Below, piece after piece: positions 53,645 through 62,915 of a stretch of 64,000 nucleotides of DNA. The position numbers were made by a program, and so were the translations under genes. How positions within the stretch are numbered: position 1 is the stretch's first letter; the number at the start of each line of letters is the position of its first letter. The stretch is from Parachryseolinea silvisoli (GTDB taxonomy: Bacteria > Bacteroidota > Bacteroidia > Cytophagales > Cyclobacteriaceae). The stretch covers positions 1,736,001 through 1,800,000 of the forward strand of contig NZ_JAIOAO010000001.1 of NCBI RefSeq assembly GCF_021190955.1, in the 5' to 3' direction. The notes beneath the pieces are model-generated. The model was given only the letters and a program-made list of their open reading frames with translations. It was not told where the DNA came from and ran no database searches.

Positions 53645-54511
53645 ATGAAAAAAAAGGATAAGACCCCGGCCCTGTTGAAATTTGTGCGTTGGGCATACCC
53701 GCGTGTTGAGAAAATTGCGCCCGGCCTTGCCCACCGCTACTTTGTGCGATTGTTCTTCCAGCCCGTGCGGTATCCCTTGCCGGAAAAAGAAAAGAAGGCC
53801 GAGTCGTTTGCGCAGCCATTCTCGTTTGAAGCCGCTCACAAACGTATTCAGGCATATGCCTGGGGACCGGCGAATAGTCCGTATGTGTTGCTGGTGCACG
53901 GGTGGTCCGGCCGCGCCACACAATTCCGGCGTTTTGTAAAACCCTTGCTGGCCAAAGGGTATTGCGTCATTGGCTTTGACGGGCCCGCACACGGCCGCTC
54001 TCAAGGATCAAAAACCCACATCGTCGAATTTGAGGAAACGCTTCAAAAGATCGTTGCGTTGAAAGGCGTACCTGACACCGTCATCGCCCACTCCTTTGGC
54101 GGCGGTGCGGTGCTGATGGCCGCCATGCACGGGTTGCCCATCAAAAAGCTTATTAACATCTCCAGCCCCACCATCGGCGACGAGATCATCAACACGTATC
54201 TGCGCGCCATCCAGGGCTCGCCTGCTACCGGTACTTTCTTTAAGGAATATGTGCTGCGTGCCTATGGCAAGCCCTTCGACGAATTCACCGCACTGCATTT
54301 TATCCGCCACCTGCCTACACCGCTGTCGCTGATGTTGGTGCATGACGCCAACGACCGGGAGGTATCGCTGGCACATGCGGAGGCGCTCATACGGGAATAC
54401 CCGTCGGCCAAACTGTTGCGCACGGAGGGCCTCGGCCACACCCGCATTCTAAAAGACAACGAAGTGATCCATGCCTGTGAAACTTTTATCACCACTCCGT
54501 CGTCTCACTAA
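53645..54511 (+). CDS. Alpha/beta-hydrolase fold protein
   Basis: 288 residues. The nucleophile elbow is AHSFGGGAV with Ser at the centre; upstream are the oxyanion-forming VHGWSGRATQF and the GFDGPAHGRS segment, and a late Asp (LMLVHDANDREV) and His (EGLGHTRIL) complete the triad. The N-terminal about 60 residues are basic and amphipathic. No signal peptide. Likely esterase or lipase of unknown substrate. Confidence 0.9.
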   Translation: MKKKDKTPALLKFVRWAYPRVEKIAPGLAHRYFVRLFFQPVRYPLPEKEKKAESFAQPFSFEAAHKRIQAYAWGPANSPYVLLVHGWSGRATQFRRFVKPLLAKGYCVIGFDGPAHGRSQGSKTHIVEFEETLQKIVALKGVPDTVIAHSFGGGAVLMAAMHGLPIKKLINISSPTIGDEIINTYLRAIQGSPATGTFFKEYVLRAYGKPFDEFTALHFIRHLPTPLSLMLVHDANDREVSLAHAEALIREYPSAKLLRTEGLGHTRILKDNEVIHACETFITTPSSH

Positions 54512-54558
54512 AAATATGACTTGTAATTCTGCCGTTAAATCGTCAACTAATATCCAGC

Positions 54559-55275
54559 ATGAAGATCATTGAAACCAGCCACCTGTCCAGGATGTATAAA
54601 ATGGGCAGTAACATCGTAAACGCTCTACAGGATGTGACCATTTCCATCGACAAAGGCGAATATGTGGCGTTTATGGGGCCATCTGGTTCCGGGAAGTCAA
54701 CCCTGATGAACATTGTGGGATGTCTCGATACCCCCTCCAGCGGCACCTATCGCCTCAACAACCACCTGGTAAGCGAAATGACCGAAAACCAGCTGGCCGA
54801 GGTTCGCAATAAAGAGATCGGCTTTGTGTTTCAAACCTTCAACCTGCTGCCGCGCGCGTCGGCACTGGAAAACGTGGCCCTGCCGCTGATCTATGCGGGC
54901 TATGGCAAAGCCGAACGCGAAGAACGCGCCATGGCCACCCTCGAAAGCGTAAACCTGGCCGACCGCTACCATCACAAACCTAATGAGCTCTCCGGCGGTC
55001 AGCGTCAGCGCGTCGCCATCGCCCGGGCCCTTGTCAACAACCCGTCTATCATTCTCGCCGACGAGCCCACGGGTAACCTCGATACCAAAACGTCGTACGA
55101 CATCATGGACCTGTTCCAGGAGCTACACGACCAGGGCAACACCATCATCATGGTAACACACGAAGACGACATTGCCCACTATGCCCACCGCATCATACGC
55201 CTGCGCGACGGGCTCATTGAATGGGATAAAAAGAACGATGCCATCAACCGCCGGCCGGCCGTCGCCCACGCATGA
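54559..55275 (+). CDS. ABC transporter ATP-binding protein (LolD/MacB type)
   Basis: 238 residues: Walker [10 protein letters not shown] (40-48), Q-loop in [10 protein letters not shown], signature [15 protein letters not shown], Walker [14 protein letters not shown]-loop His in MVTHEDD. Closest to the LolD/MacB/FtsE-like ATPases of lipoprotein or mechanotransmission exporters. No permease adjoins it, so the partner is elsewhere. Overlaps the next gene by 4 nt (ATGA). Confidence 0.92.
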   Translation: MKIIETSHLSRMYKMGSNIVNALQDVTISIDKGEYVAFMGPSGSGKSTLMNIVGCLDTPSSGTYRLNNHLVSEMTENQLAEVRNKEIGFVFQTFNLLPRASALENVALPLIYAGYGKAEREERAMATLESVNLADRYHHKPNELSGGQRQRVAIARALVNNPSIILADEPTGNLDTKTSYDIMDLFQELHDQGNTIIMVTHEDDIAHYAHRIIRLRDGLIEWDKKNDAINRRPAVAHA

Positions 55276-55820
55276 AAATCTATACCAAAACGGGCGACCA
55301 GGGCACTACCGCCCTGTTCGGTGGAAAGCGCGTTTCCAAAGACGACCTCCGCATTGATACCTATGGCACCATCGACGAGCTGAATTCGTGGATCGGCCTC
55401 GTCCGCGACCAGGAAGTAAACCAGCCACGCCACGCCACACTCGTCGAAATACAAGACCGCCTTTTTACCATCGGCTCCATTCTGGCCACCGAGCCCGGCA
55501 ACACCAAAGTAAAGATCCCCGCACTGTCGGAAGCTGACACACAGCAACTGGAAAAAGAAATCGACACGATGGAGGCGGGACTTCCGCCACTGCGTTTTTT
55601 TGTACTGCCCGGTGGGCATCAGGCCGTTTCGTTTTGCCACCTGGCCCGTACGGTATGCCGTCGCGCCGAGCGCCTGGCCATCAGTTTGCACCACACAGAA
55701 GGTGTACCTTCGGAAGTAATAAAGTACCTGAACAGGCTTTCGGACTATCTCTTCGTATTGTCACGTCAGATGACGCAGAACCTGAACGCGCCCGAAACAC
55801 CCTGGAAACCCCGCATGTAA
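55272..55820 (+). CDS. Cob(I)alamin adenosyltransferase, PduO type
   Basis: 182 residues. The N-terminus [20 protein letters not shown] and the C-terminal [13 protein letters not shown] are diagnostic of PduO-type ATP:cob(I)alamin adenosyltransferases, trimeric enzymes that make coenzyme B12. No B12 biosynthetic genes adjoin it, suggesting a salvage role. Its start overlaps the ABC ATPase gene by 4 nt. Confidence 0.94.
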   Translation: MKIYTKTGDQGTTALFGGKRVSKDDLRIDTYGTIDELNSWIGLVRDQEVNQPRHATLVEIQDRLFTIGSILATEPGNTKVKIPALSEADTQQLEKEIDTMEAGLPPLRFFVLPGGHQAVSFCHLARTVCRRAERLAISLHHTEGVPSEVIKYLNRLSDYLFVLSRQMTQNLNAPETPWKPRM

Positions 55821-55822
55821 GA

Positions 55823-56275
55823 TCAATGCGGAATAGACGGCGGAAACAGCAATATACCGCACGTAAAGTTCAGCACGCTGAGGATGGCGTCAATCAGAAA
55901 GATCCCCAACATGGGCCCCTTCCATACCGGCCACAGGTAGCGTTCCCCCCGCGCCTGACGAATGGCCAGCTGCAGGTTAAAATAAAACTGGCTGCCGTGC
56001 GCCACACCAAAGATCATCAGCGGTATCACCACCTGCAGGGGAACATCCCACAGCTCGGGATGCAGCACTAATAACAGCGAATACAACGCCAGCGCCAGAT
56101 TCATGCCGCCGAGAAACCGCAGGGAGTGAATTAACACCGCAAAAGAAGCTTCATACCGGTCTCGCCAGGGCACCAACAGCCGCGCTGCACGCTGCGGCCG
56201 GATGCTGAAAAACCAAAACGCAATAGCAAACCAAACGGTATTGAGGGCCAGAACAATCATTAAAAAAAGGTCCAT
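55823..56275 (-). CDS. Four-span membrane protein, unknown
   Basis: 150 residues from the ATG at 56275; a TTG at 56308 would add 11. Four hydrophobic helices (about 4-22, 45-65, 78-100, 120-140) separated by basic loops. No recognised family. Ends 2 nt from the stop of the convergent adenosyltransferase gene. Confidence 0.72.
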   Translation of the reverse strand: MDLFLMIVLALNTVWFAIAFWFFSIRPQRAARLLVPWRDRYEASFAVLIHSLRFLGGMNLALALYSLLLVLHPELWDVPLQVVIPLMIFGVAHGSQFYFNLQLAIRQARGERYLWPVWKGPMLGIFLIDAILSVLNFTCGILLFPPSIPH

Positions 56276-56345
56276 GCCGGTATAGTGTGGGGTAATGGTA
56301 AGGGACAAAGAAACGCAAATCCCAAATCATTTTTGGGGAAATGTT

Positions 56346-57377
56346 ATGTTTACCTCTACAATTGCTATTTTACAAGCCTTGGATCAAGCAACACAATACA
56401 CGTATAACCCAGCCCTATATACCTGTAAACAAGGTTGGCCCGGTACCCCCATCGACGGGACAGGCCGGTTCATGAACCATGAATACCCCTATATACCAGC
56501 CTTATCGAATGTATTAAAATGGAAGTTTGGTCCTAAACCGCAACAGCAGGAGAAGCAAGCTGACACGTTCCGGCTTAAGACTCACCACGACACCCATTTC
56601 ATACATGATACAACTGACTGCATCGTATGGCTTGGACATGCCTCTTTTTTTATACGACTGGGCGGTATAAACATCCTGATCGACCCGATATTTTACGATA
56701 TACCCCTCACGCACCGCTATACGCCCGCTCCGGTTGTGCCCGAAATGTTACCGCCCCTGGACTACCTGCTCATCTCGCATGACCACCGCGACCATTGTCA
56801 GGAAGAGTCTATCCGGCGCATCCGGGCCTTGCATCCGTCAGCCGCCATTCTCACAGGCTTGCAGATGGAAAAGCTGTTGCGGCCCTGGGCCGGGCGAGGC
56901 CCTATCCAGATGGCAGGGTGGTATCAACAGTATCTGACAAGTCCCACCGTGCATATATACTTTCTGCCGGCGCGCCATTGGGCAAAGCGCGGCATCCGCG
57001 ACACGAACAAAAGGCTCTGGGGTGCGTATGTATTACAAAGCGAGCATCATACAATATACTTTAGCGGCGATACGGGCTATGGCAGTCACTTTGCCGATGC
57101 GCGGGCGGTTTTTCCGGGCATTGATATTGCGATCATCGGTGTAGGGGCGTACAAGCCGGAATGGTTTATGCACCCGGTGCATATTTCGCCAGGCGATGCG
57201 GTGCGGGCGTTTCATGATTTGGGGGCGAAGGTGTTGGTGCCGATGCACTATGGAACGTTTAATCTGAGTGATGAGCCAATTGGGGAACCTGTGCGGGTGT
57301 TGAGGGAGTTGGAGAAGGAAGGGGAAATACAGGGGACGTTGAAAGTTCTGGATCTGGGAGAGAATTATACAGTATGA
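56346..57377 (+). CDS. Metallo-beta-lactamase-fold hydrolase, NAPE-PLD-like
   Basis: 343 residues. Contains WLGHASFFIRLGG, the zinc motif SHDHRDHC, LPARHWAKRG, FSGDTGYG and the late PMHYGTF, matching N-acyl-phosphatidylethanolamine phospholipase D-like (UlaG-related) hydrolases. Substrate in bacteria unknown. The ATG at 56346 is preferred; an ATG at 56295 is in frame but lies in the divergent promoter gap, which also contains the inverted repeat CCCAAA/TTTGGG near 56320. Confidence 0.9.
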   Translation: MFTSTIAILQALDQATQYTYNPALYTCKQGWPGTPIDGTGRFMNHEYPYIPALSNVLKWKFGPKPQQQEKQADTFRLKTHHDTHFIHDTTDCIVWLGHASFFIRLGGINILIDPIFYDIPLTHRYTPAPVVPEMLPPLDYLLISHDHRDHCQEESIRRIRALHPSAAILTGLQMEKLLRPWAGRGPIQMAGWYQQYLTSPTVHIYFLPARHWAKRGIRDTNKRLWGAYVLQSEHHTIYFSGDTGYGSHFADARAVFPGIDIAIIGVGAYKPEWFMHPVHISPGDAVRAFHDLGAKVLVPMHYGTFNLSDEPIGEPVRVLRELEKEGEIQGTLKVLDLGENYTV

Positions 57378-57381
57378 CTAT

Positions 57382-57720
57382 ATGAAAAAAGAAATACGCG
57401 TACGTTGCTGGATTGATCTCGATGGTGAAAAATTCTTTGGCCCCGGGCGGGCCGAGTTGTTAGAGCTTATTCAGGAGTCCGGCTCGATTGCGCAGGCGGC
57501 CCGGCAAATGGGCATGTCTTACAAGAAGGCCTGGGTCATGGTGGATGAGATGAATACCCGTGGACGCAAGCCGTTTGTGGTGACGCAAAAAGGCGGCCAG
57601 CAAGGCGGCTATGCCGAGGTGACGGAAACTGGCCGCAAAGTGGTGGCGGCCTACCAGAAAATGAACAAACAAGTGCAAGCCGTCGTTGACAAAAACAAGG
57701 ACCTACTTAAACTTCTATAG
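57382..57720 (+). CDS. ModE-like winged-helix regulator
   Basis: 112 residues, matching only the N-terminal DNA-binding domain of ModE: GPGRAELLELIQESGSIAQA, then ARQMGMSYKKAWVMVDEMN, with the GGQQGG wing. The molybdate-binding TOBE domains of classic ModE are absent, so ligand sensing is uncertain. 4 nt after the metallo-hydrolase gene, so probably co-transcribed. No molybdate transporter is nearby. Confidence 0.9.
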   Translation: MKKEIRVRCWIDLDGEKFFGPGRAELLELIQESGSIAQAARQMGMSYKKAWVMVDEMNTRGRKPFVVTQKGGQQGGYAEVTETGRKVVAAYQKMNKQVQAVVDKNKDLLKLL

Positions 57721-57738
57721 GCATTGCCCCACGGTTAT

Positions 57739-58179
57739 CTACTCCAGCACGCGCCGTATATAGTTGATCTGACCTGTATGATACGCCAGGTGTGCCAATA
57801 AGTGTAACAGGAAATATCCCGTCGTCATCTCAAAACCTAAAACATCCTCCGGATATCGCGCCTCCAAATCGTCGCTTTTTAGCTTTTGCAACGTACTGGT
57901 TACATGTCCATGTGTCGTACGTACCATGCCCAGTAGTTCCGGAAGCGGCAGGTTACGACGAGAGAACTCCCTGGGCCGATCGCGGATATAGTCTATGCCG
58001 CCGAGGTTTTTGCCGATATAGGTAGTGAGGTTTCCGACCAGGTGCAGCCCGAGGTTGCCGGCGGGGTTTGCAATCTGTCCGGTAACCCGCCACAGGTTTT
58101 CTTCCTGGCGAAACGTGGAGAGCTCTGTTTCAAGTCGCCGCAGGTCGCGGTCGTATAAATTAATCAGGTTTTCGAGCAT
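57739..58179 (-). CDS. DinB-like four-helix protein
   Basis: 146 residues from the ATG at 58179; longer upstream starts lack family resemblance. Four helices with three well-placed His: NLGLHLVGNLTTYIG, TTHGHVTSTLQKL and HLLAHLAYHTGQINYIRR, the DinB/YfiT metal-binding pattern. Second DinB-like protein in the window, unrelated in position to the one at 18407. Convergent with the ModE-like gene, 18 nt apart. Confidence 0.87.
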   Translation of the reverse strand: MLENLINLYDRDLRRLETELSTFRQEENLWRVTGQIANPAGNLGLHLVGNLTTYIGKNLGGIDYIRDRPREFSRRNLPLPELLGMVRTTHGHVTSTLQKLKSDDLEARYPEDVLGFEMTTGYFLLHLLAHLAYHTGQINYIRRVLE

Positions 58180-58307
58180 AGCGATACGATCAATAATTGG
58201 TCTACCGACTTGAAATATACCAACCGCAGCCCTTCCCTCCTCAAAAAAGTCGGAAAATTGCAAGAATTGGTCGCCGCATCGCAACTGCCACCGGGCATAA
58301 ACTTTAT

Positions 58308-58315
58308 TATCTTTG
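58308..58315 (+). promoter_or_regulatory. -7 promoter box of the antiporter gene
   Basis: TATCTTTG matches TAnnTTTG and ends 19 nt before the ATG at 58335, supporting that start over upstream in-frame codons. Confidence 0.6.
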
Positions 58316-58334
58316 TCGGTACATCGGTCTCCTC

Positions 58335-59951
58335 ATGCCTCAGATCATCACACTTTACATTGTCTTATTATTTATCATCCTGGCGTTGGTCATGCTGGCC
58401 CAGCGCCTGAAGATTTCGTACCCCATCGTCCTGGTGCTCGGCGGACTGGCCATCAGCTTTGTTCCCGCCCTGCCCGAGATCTCCATTGATCCTGAAATCA
58501 TCTTCCTCATCTTCCTGCCGCCGCTGCTCTTCGAAGCTGCCTGGCAAACCTCCTGGAAGGACTTCTGGAAATGGCGGCGCGTAATCGGCTCGTTCGCTTT
58601 CGGCATTGTGATCCTCACCGCGGGTGTAGTCGCCGTTGTTTCGGCTAACATCATCCCTGGCTTTACCCTCGCGCTGGGCTTCCTCCTGGGCGGCATCATC
58701 TCGCCACCCGATGCCGTGTCGGCCACCACTATCATGCGTGGTGTGCAGGTGCCCAAAAGGCTGGTCTCCATCATTGAAGGTGAAAGTCTGCTGAACGACG
58801 CCTCCAGCTTGGTAGTCTTTCGATTTGCCCTCGCGGCAGTAGCGTCCGGTACGTTTGTCTGGCAACAGGCGGCCGTCAGTTTTGTCGTAGTCATTGTCAT
58901 GGGCACCATTACCGGCCTGCTCATTGCGCTCATCTTCTACGCCATCATCCGCTGGCTGCCCACCACGCCCAGCATGGACACAGTGCTAACGCTGATTGCG
59001 CCGTACACCATGTACATAACAGCGGAACATTTCCATGTGTCCGGTGTCCTGGCCGTGGTCAGCGGTGGTTTATTCCTCTCGAGCCGCCGGTACGAGATCA
59101 TGAACCACATCAGTCGCCTGCAGGGAGTCAATGTGTGGAGTACACTTGGGTTTGTACTCAACGGCCTGGTCTTTATGTTCATCGGATTGGAGTTGCCCGT
59201 CATCGTCGAAGGTCTCGGCCCCGACGCACTGCCCAGCGCCATTCTATACGGACTCATCATTTCGGCTGTGATCATCATCACCCGCATCCTCTCCTGCCTC
59301 GGCGCCTCTGTCTTTACCGTGTTCATCAGCCGGTTTATTACCACCGCCGACAGCAGCCCGGGTTGGCGTATGCCGCTGGTTTTTGGTTGGGCCGGGATGC
59401 GTGGTGTGGTGTCGCTCGCATCGGCCTTGTCTATACCGTTATTGCTCAACAACGGTCAGGCTTTTCCCCAACGCAACATGATCCTCTTCATCACCTTCAT
59501 GGTGATCCTCATCACGTTGGTGGTCCAAGGATTAACATTACCCGCCGTCATCCGTTTCCTGCATATCCCCGACCGGGACACCGTTATTACAGCGTCGGAA
59601 CAAGAAGCTATCATCCAACGGAAGCTGAACGAAAAGACCCTCGCACTACTGAACGAACAATATACTTCGGATCTTACGCGGAATATACCGCTGCAAAATC
59701 TGCGGATAAATATCGAGAATGAGCTGCGTTTGTTGACAACGCAGGTGACACCGGAAATTGATGCGTTACCGGAAAGCGGGCATCGGTATCATACCATTGT
59801 TACCGAGCTGATCCAGCATAAGCGCGAGCTATTACACAAGATCAATCGGAAGGAGGAGTTTGATGAAGAGCTGGTGCGAAAGTATCTGACACAGCTGGAT
59901 CTGGAAGAAGAGAAATTACGGCAGCGGTTTGGCCTGGAGATCCGAAACTAA
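58335..59951 (+). CDS. Na+/H+ antiporter, CPA1 family
   Basis: 538 residues. About twelve membrane helices occupy residues 5-415, with IISPPDAVSATTI and EGESLLNDASSLVVF, the conserved ion-site segments of NhaP/CPA1 exchangers. A cytoplasmic tail of about 120 charged helical residues follows. It exchanges Na+ or K+ for H+ at the inner membrane. Divergent from the DinB-like gene. Confidence 0.94.
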   Translation: MPQIITLYIVLLFIILALVMLAQRLKISYPIVLVLGGLAISFVPALPEISIDPEIIFLIFLPPLLFEAAWQTSWKDFWKWRRVIGSFAFGIVILTAGVVAVVSANIIPGFTLALGFLLGGIISPPDAVSATTIMRGVQVPKRLVSIIEGESLLNDASSLVVFRFALAAVASGTFVWQQAAVSFVVVIVMGTITGLLIALIFYAIIRWLPTTPSMDTVLTLIAPYTMYITAEHFHVSGVLAVVSGGLFLSSRRYEIMNHISRLQGVNVWSTLGFVLNGLVFMFIGLELPVIVEGLGPDALPSAILYGLIISAVIIITRILSCLGASVFTVFISRFITTADSSPGWRMPLVFGWAGMRGVVSLASALSIPLLLNNGQAFPQRNMILFITFMVILITLVVQGLTLPAVIRFLHIPDRDTVITASEQEAIIQRKLNEKTLALLNEQYTSDLTRNIPLQNLRINIENELRLLTTQVTPEIDALPESGHRYHTIVTELIQHKRELLHKINRKEEFDEELVRKYLTQLDLEEEKLRQRFGLEIRN

Positions 59952-60000
59952 CATCGGGCACATAGACGCCTACTACCTATATTCAACATCATAGCAATCT

Positions 60001-60024
60001 GTAAGCGTAAAAAGCTTACCTTTT
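60001..60024 (+). terminator. Weak terminator-like hairpin after the antiporter gene
   Basis: GTAAGC (60001-60006), loop GTAAAAA, GCTTAC (60014-60019), then CTTTT. Short stem and short T-run make it a moderate candidate. Confidence 0.45.
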
Positions 60025-60070
60025 CGTTGAAAAAAAGTTCAATACTAAAGTCTCTGTACGCAACCTTTGT

Positions 60071-60631
60071 ATGTCGATGTATATCAGCGGTTCCGGCGCA
60101 TTTGATTCCTGGCTTAAAAAAGCAAAAAATGGAGATGAAACCGTTTGGAACGACTTGTACCGGGATTCAAAATCCATGATCAAAGACTTTGCAAAGCGGA
60201 ATAAAGTTCCCAGCGAGTTAGTAAAGGACATCATGCAAGATAGTACGATTGCCTTCTACGAGAATATCATGGACGGAAAGTTGAAACAGCTTACCTGCAA
60301 ACCAACATCCTATCTATATTCCGTTTTTCGCAACCACTGGCTGGCGCATTGCAGAAAAAACGGAACTGATTTAAACAGTCAGTTCGACATAGACGAGCTT
60401 GCAGACGAACTTACAGATGTAGACAGCCTTCCGACCATCAACTATGAGAAACACTTACAACTGGCCATCAAAAAGCTTGGTAACAAGTGTCGCCAGCTCC
60501 TGGAGCTTGTCGTGTATGCCGACGTGAATATGACGGAGGTTGCGCAGCGCCTTGGATATAAAGACGCCCATGTAGCGAGCAATCAGAAATATCGGTGTTT
60601 AAAAGAATTAAAAAAACTCGCCACTGGGTAA
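60071..60631 (+). CDS. ECF-type RNA polymerase sigma factor
   Basis: 186 residues. Region 2: WNDLYRDSKSMIKDFAKRNK, VKDIMQDSTIAFYENI; region 4: LGNKCRQLLELVVYADVNMT, EVAQRLGYKDAHVASNQKYR. The region 4 spacing resembles the group of Bacteroidota ECF factors associated with CHAT-domain protein genes. A -7-like AACCTTTG (60062-60069) ends 1 nt before the ATG at 60071, so the ATG at 60077 may be the real start. More AT-rich than the surrounding genes. Confidence 0.9.
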   Translation: MSMYISGSGAFDSWLKKAKNGDETVWNDLYRDSKSMIKDFAKRNKVPSELVKDIMQDSTIAFYENIMDGKLKQLTCKPTSYLYSVFRNHWLAHCRKNGTDLNSQFDIDELADELTDVDSLPTINYEKHLQLAIKKLGNKCRQLLELVVYADVNMTEVAQRLGYKDAHVASNQKYRCLKELKKLATG

Positions 60632-60663
60632 AATAATGTACCTAACCTTACCGTAAAGATTGT

Positions 60664-61278
60664 ATGATCACCGAAGAAAATGAGACCGAGTGGATAGACC
60701 GTTTCCTGTCGGGAACGTTAGACGAAGCCTCGATCCGTATGGTGAAGCAACGCATGGAAGAGGAAGAAGGTTTCCGAGAAAAGGTGGCCTTACAACAGTC
60801 GCTAAACGAACAAATACGGCTGCACAATCGCCTGGAAATGAAGAAAAGACTAGCGGCGATTTCCGACGAGGGAAATTACCGGTGGATCTGGTGGGCGGCC
60901 GCTTCTGTGCTGATTCTGATCGCGGCCTATGGCGCCGGTAAATACTTGTTGGACAATCAACCGAAACAGCCGCTTGCAGCAACAACCTATATTGTGCCAG
61001 TACAAGAAATTGATAGCACAGCGTTGGGCTTCGGCAAAAACGCCGTTATACTGGACTCGCTGGTCATGCAGGTGATCATAGCACCCGCCAGCACCGCAAG
61101 CTACACCTTCTCGGATACGTTAATACTTTATTTACCCCAGCCATCCGGGAGCCCGACACAATGGACAGTATATTACCGCCCCGCAGACCAACGATATTTT
61201 CTAAAGGCCGATACGGTCGTATATCAACTTGAGAAGGGATTCAATCGTCCCCGTGAGCTTATAAAGGCCTCATTTTGA
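60664..61278 (+). CDS. Anti-sigma-like single-pass membrane protein
   Basis: 204 residues. A cytoplasmic helical N-terminus (ETEWIDRFLSGTLDEASIRM and EEEGFREKVALQQSLNEQI) resembles the sigma-binding part of Bacteroidota anti-sigma proteins; membrane span at about 74-92; periplasmic beta-rich domain to the end. It starts 32 nt after the sigma gene. Its last 9 nt overlap the convergent M48 peptidase gene. Confidence 0.75.
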   Translation: MITEENETEWIDRFLSGTLDEASIRMVKQRMEEEEGFREKVALQQSLNEQIRLHNRLEMKKRLAAISDEGNYRWIWWAAASVLILIAAYGAGKYLLDNQPKQPLAATTYIVPVQEIDSTALGFGKNAVILDSLVMQVIIAPASTASYTFSDTLILYLPQPSGSPTQWTVYYRPADQRYFLKADTVVYQLEKGFNRPRELIKASF

Positions 61279-62883
61279 GTTGAGGGGTGCGGACTGCCAG
61301 ATCATCCAGCCGGTTATGATATTGTCCTTGCTTTCCAGGATAATCCTATTCTGCCGGTACAAATGCATTTCATACCCTTGCGAAAAGACAAACGTTACAT
61401 CTGCCGGCCTGTATTTCTTTAGCCATTCGCGAACGGTCTTTCCCTTCCACCGGTCTGCCGAAACCATGGAACCCGATGCCACGAGCTCCAGTTGCTGACT
61501 GGCCGTTTCAATTTTCACATACGAGAATCCCAATTCCTGGTAGTGATGCACGCTGACAGGATCCGGAAAAGGCAATGTAACGACAGGCTTAAACGCAGCC
61601 GGGCTTACCGGCCGATGATTGCCAAATGCAGTGGCCGGAGGAAGCGGCCTGGCTTTTGATGGCTGCGGCGCTGACGAAAAATAATCCTGAATCCATTCCT
61701 CCAGTCCCTCCCACCAGGAACGCTTGAGTTGTTGAAACAAGGCATAATTATAGTCTGACTGAAATGCACTGCCCTGCCTTGCTTTCTCAAAATCCAGGCC
61801 GGCGGCATCGAGCTGTTCATTACGCACGTAGGCAATACCCCGAACCAGGTAAGCATTGGCCGGCAACTCTCCTTCAGTGTACCGCTGCAATAGATCGATC
61901 GTACCGATCGATGCGGAGGGAACATTTTGCAGGGACTGCACCGTCGCTAAGTTTATATGGGCGGAAGCATATGTGTTATCCAGGTGGATTGCCTGCTGAA
62001 AATTTTCCTGTGCATGGCTCAAAAGTGCTTCGCGCGCAGTGGCATCCACCCTATCTCCACGTGTATGGATATTTAAAAGTCGGTTCACAGGATCCAGCTC
62101 AAACGGGTAGGCAAAGGCGGCCTGTTCGTCAACGAAATGCGTTGCTGCCTGTTGAAGATAACAGACACCGAGGTTATTATACATTTGCTGCGAAGGGAAT
62201 TGGGTCAGCAGATATTTATAGCATCGCGCGGCTGAGGTATAGTCACCCTTTACAACTAAAAAACGCGCTGTCTCGACAAGGGGTGCCATGCGGGCAATCG
62301 CCGTTGCTTTTTCGCCAGCGATCGCTATACGATCTTGCCGCGACGGATAGCCCGGAACCTTCTCAGGCAGGTGATACGCCTGGTATATCTTTTCATAAAG
62401 CGCCGCAATAACCCGGTAGGTAGGATAGCCTGCTAAAAATCCCTGAAAGGCGCCGTGATAGTCGGCCTGTGACTCTATCATCGCGGTCTCCTTTTGCCGG
62501 TCTGTGGACACCTCGGCGAGGGGTTTGATCAGAAGCTGCGAGAAGCTCTCGGAAGATGTATGCCGAAGATAGTAGTGCGCCAGCTCGTGGCCCAGCACGC
62601 AGGCAAGCGCTGCGAGCGAGTCCGCACCAAAGCCACGACATAGGTCGTACACAGTCTCGTCGATCTCAACTACTCCGCCTACATACCGGGCGATCACGCG
62701 CTTTTTACTTTGTGTGGGAACCATGACAAGCGGTGGTTTCGGCATACTTCCCCCAAAGGAAGCAGCCACGGCGGTATAGACATTTCGGGCTGTAACAAAT
62801 TTAAAATGCGACTCCGAAAGTCCCTGACCGGCAGCCTGGCCACCCATCAGTAGCAATATTATTCCCACCCACCGCGCTGACAT
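61270..62883 (-). CDS. M48-family metallopeptidase with tetratricopeptide-like region
   Basis: 537 residues. Signal peptide (about 1-20). The zinc site is HELAH (H99, E100, H103), and the third ligand is Glu137 in ESQAD, the M48 signature. Helical repeats follow (about 205-400), then a Pro-rich linker (430-460) and a C-terminal beta domain. Probably a periplasmic protease. The ATG at 62883 is chosen because it gives the signal peptide. It lies 32 nt downstream of the CHAT gene on the same strand and is likely co-transcribed. Confidence 0.85.
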   Translation of the reverse strand: MSARWVGIILLLMGGQAAGQGLSESHFKFVTARNVYTAVAASFGGSMPKPPLVMVPTQSKKRVIARYVGGVVEIDETVYDLCRGFGADSLAALACVLGHELAHYYLRHTSSESFSQLLIKPLAEVSTDRQKETAMIESQADYHGAFQGFLAGYPTYRVIAALYEKIYQAYHLPEKVPGYPSRQDRIAIAGEKATAIARMAPLVETARFLVVKGDYTSAARCYKYLLTQFPSQQMYNNLGVCYLQQAATHFVDEQAAFAYPFELDPVNRLLNIHTRGDRVDATAREALLSHAQENFQQAIHLDNTYASAHINLATVQSLQNVPSASIGTIDLLQRYTEGELPANAYLVRGIAYVRNEQLDAAGLDFEKARQGSAFQSDYNYALFQQLKRSWWEGLEEWIQDYFSSAPQPSKARPLPPATAFGNHRPVSPAAFKPVVTLPFPDPVSVHHYQELGFSYVKIETASQQLELVASGSMVSADRWKGKTVREWLKKYRPADVTFVFSQGYEMHLYRQNRIILESKDNIITGWMIWQSAPLNSK

Positions 62884-62915
62884 TTTGCTTCTGTGTTTAC
62901 ACCATACATTATTGA

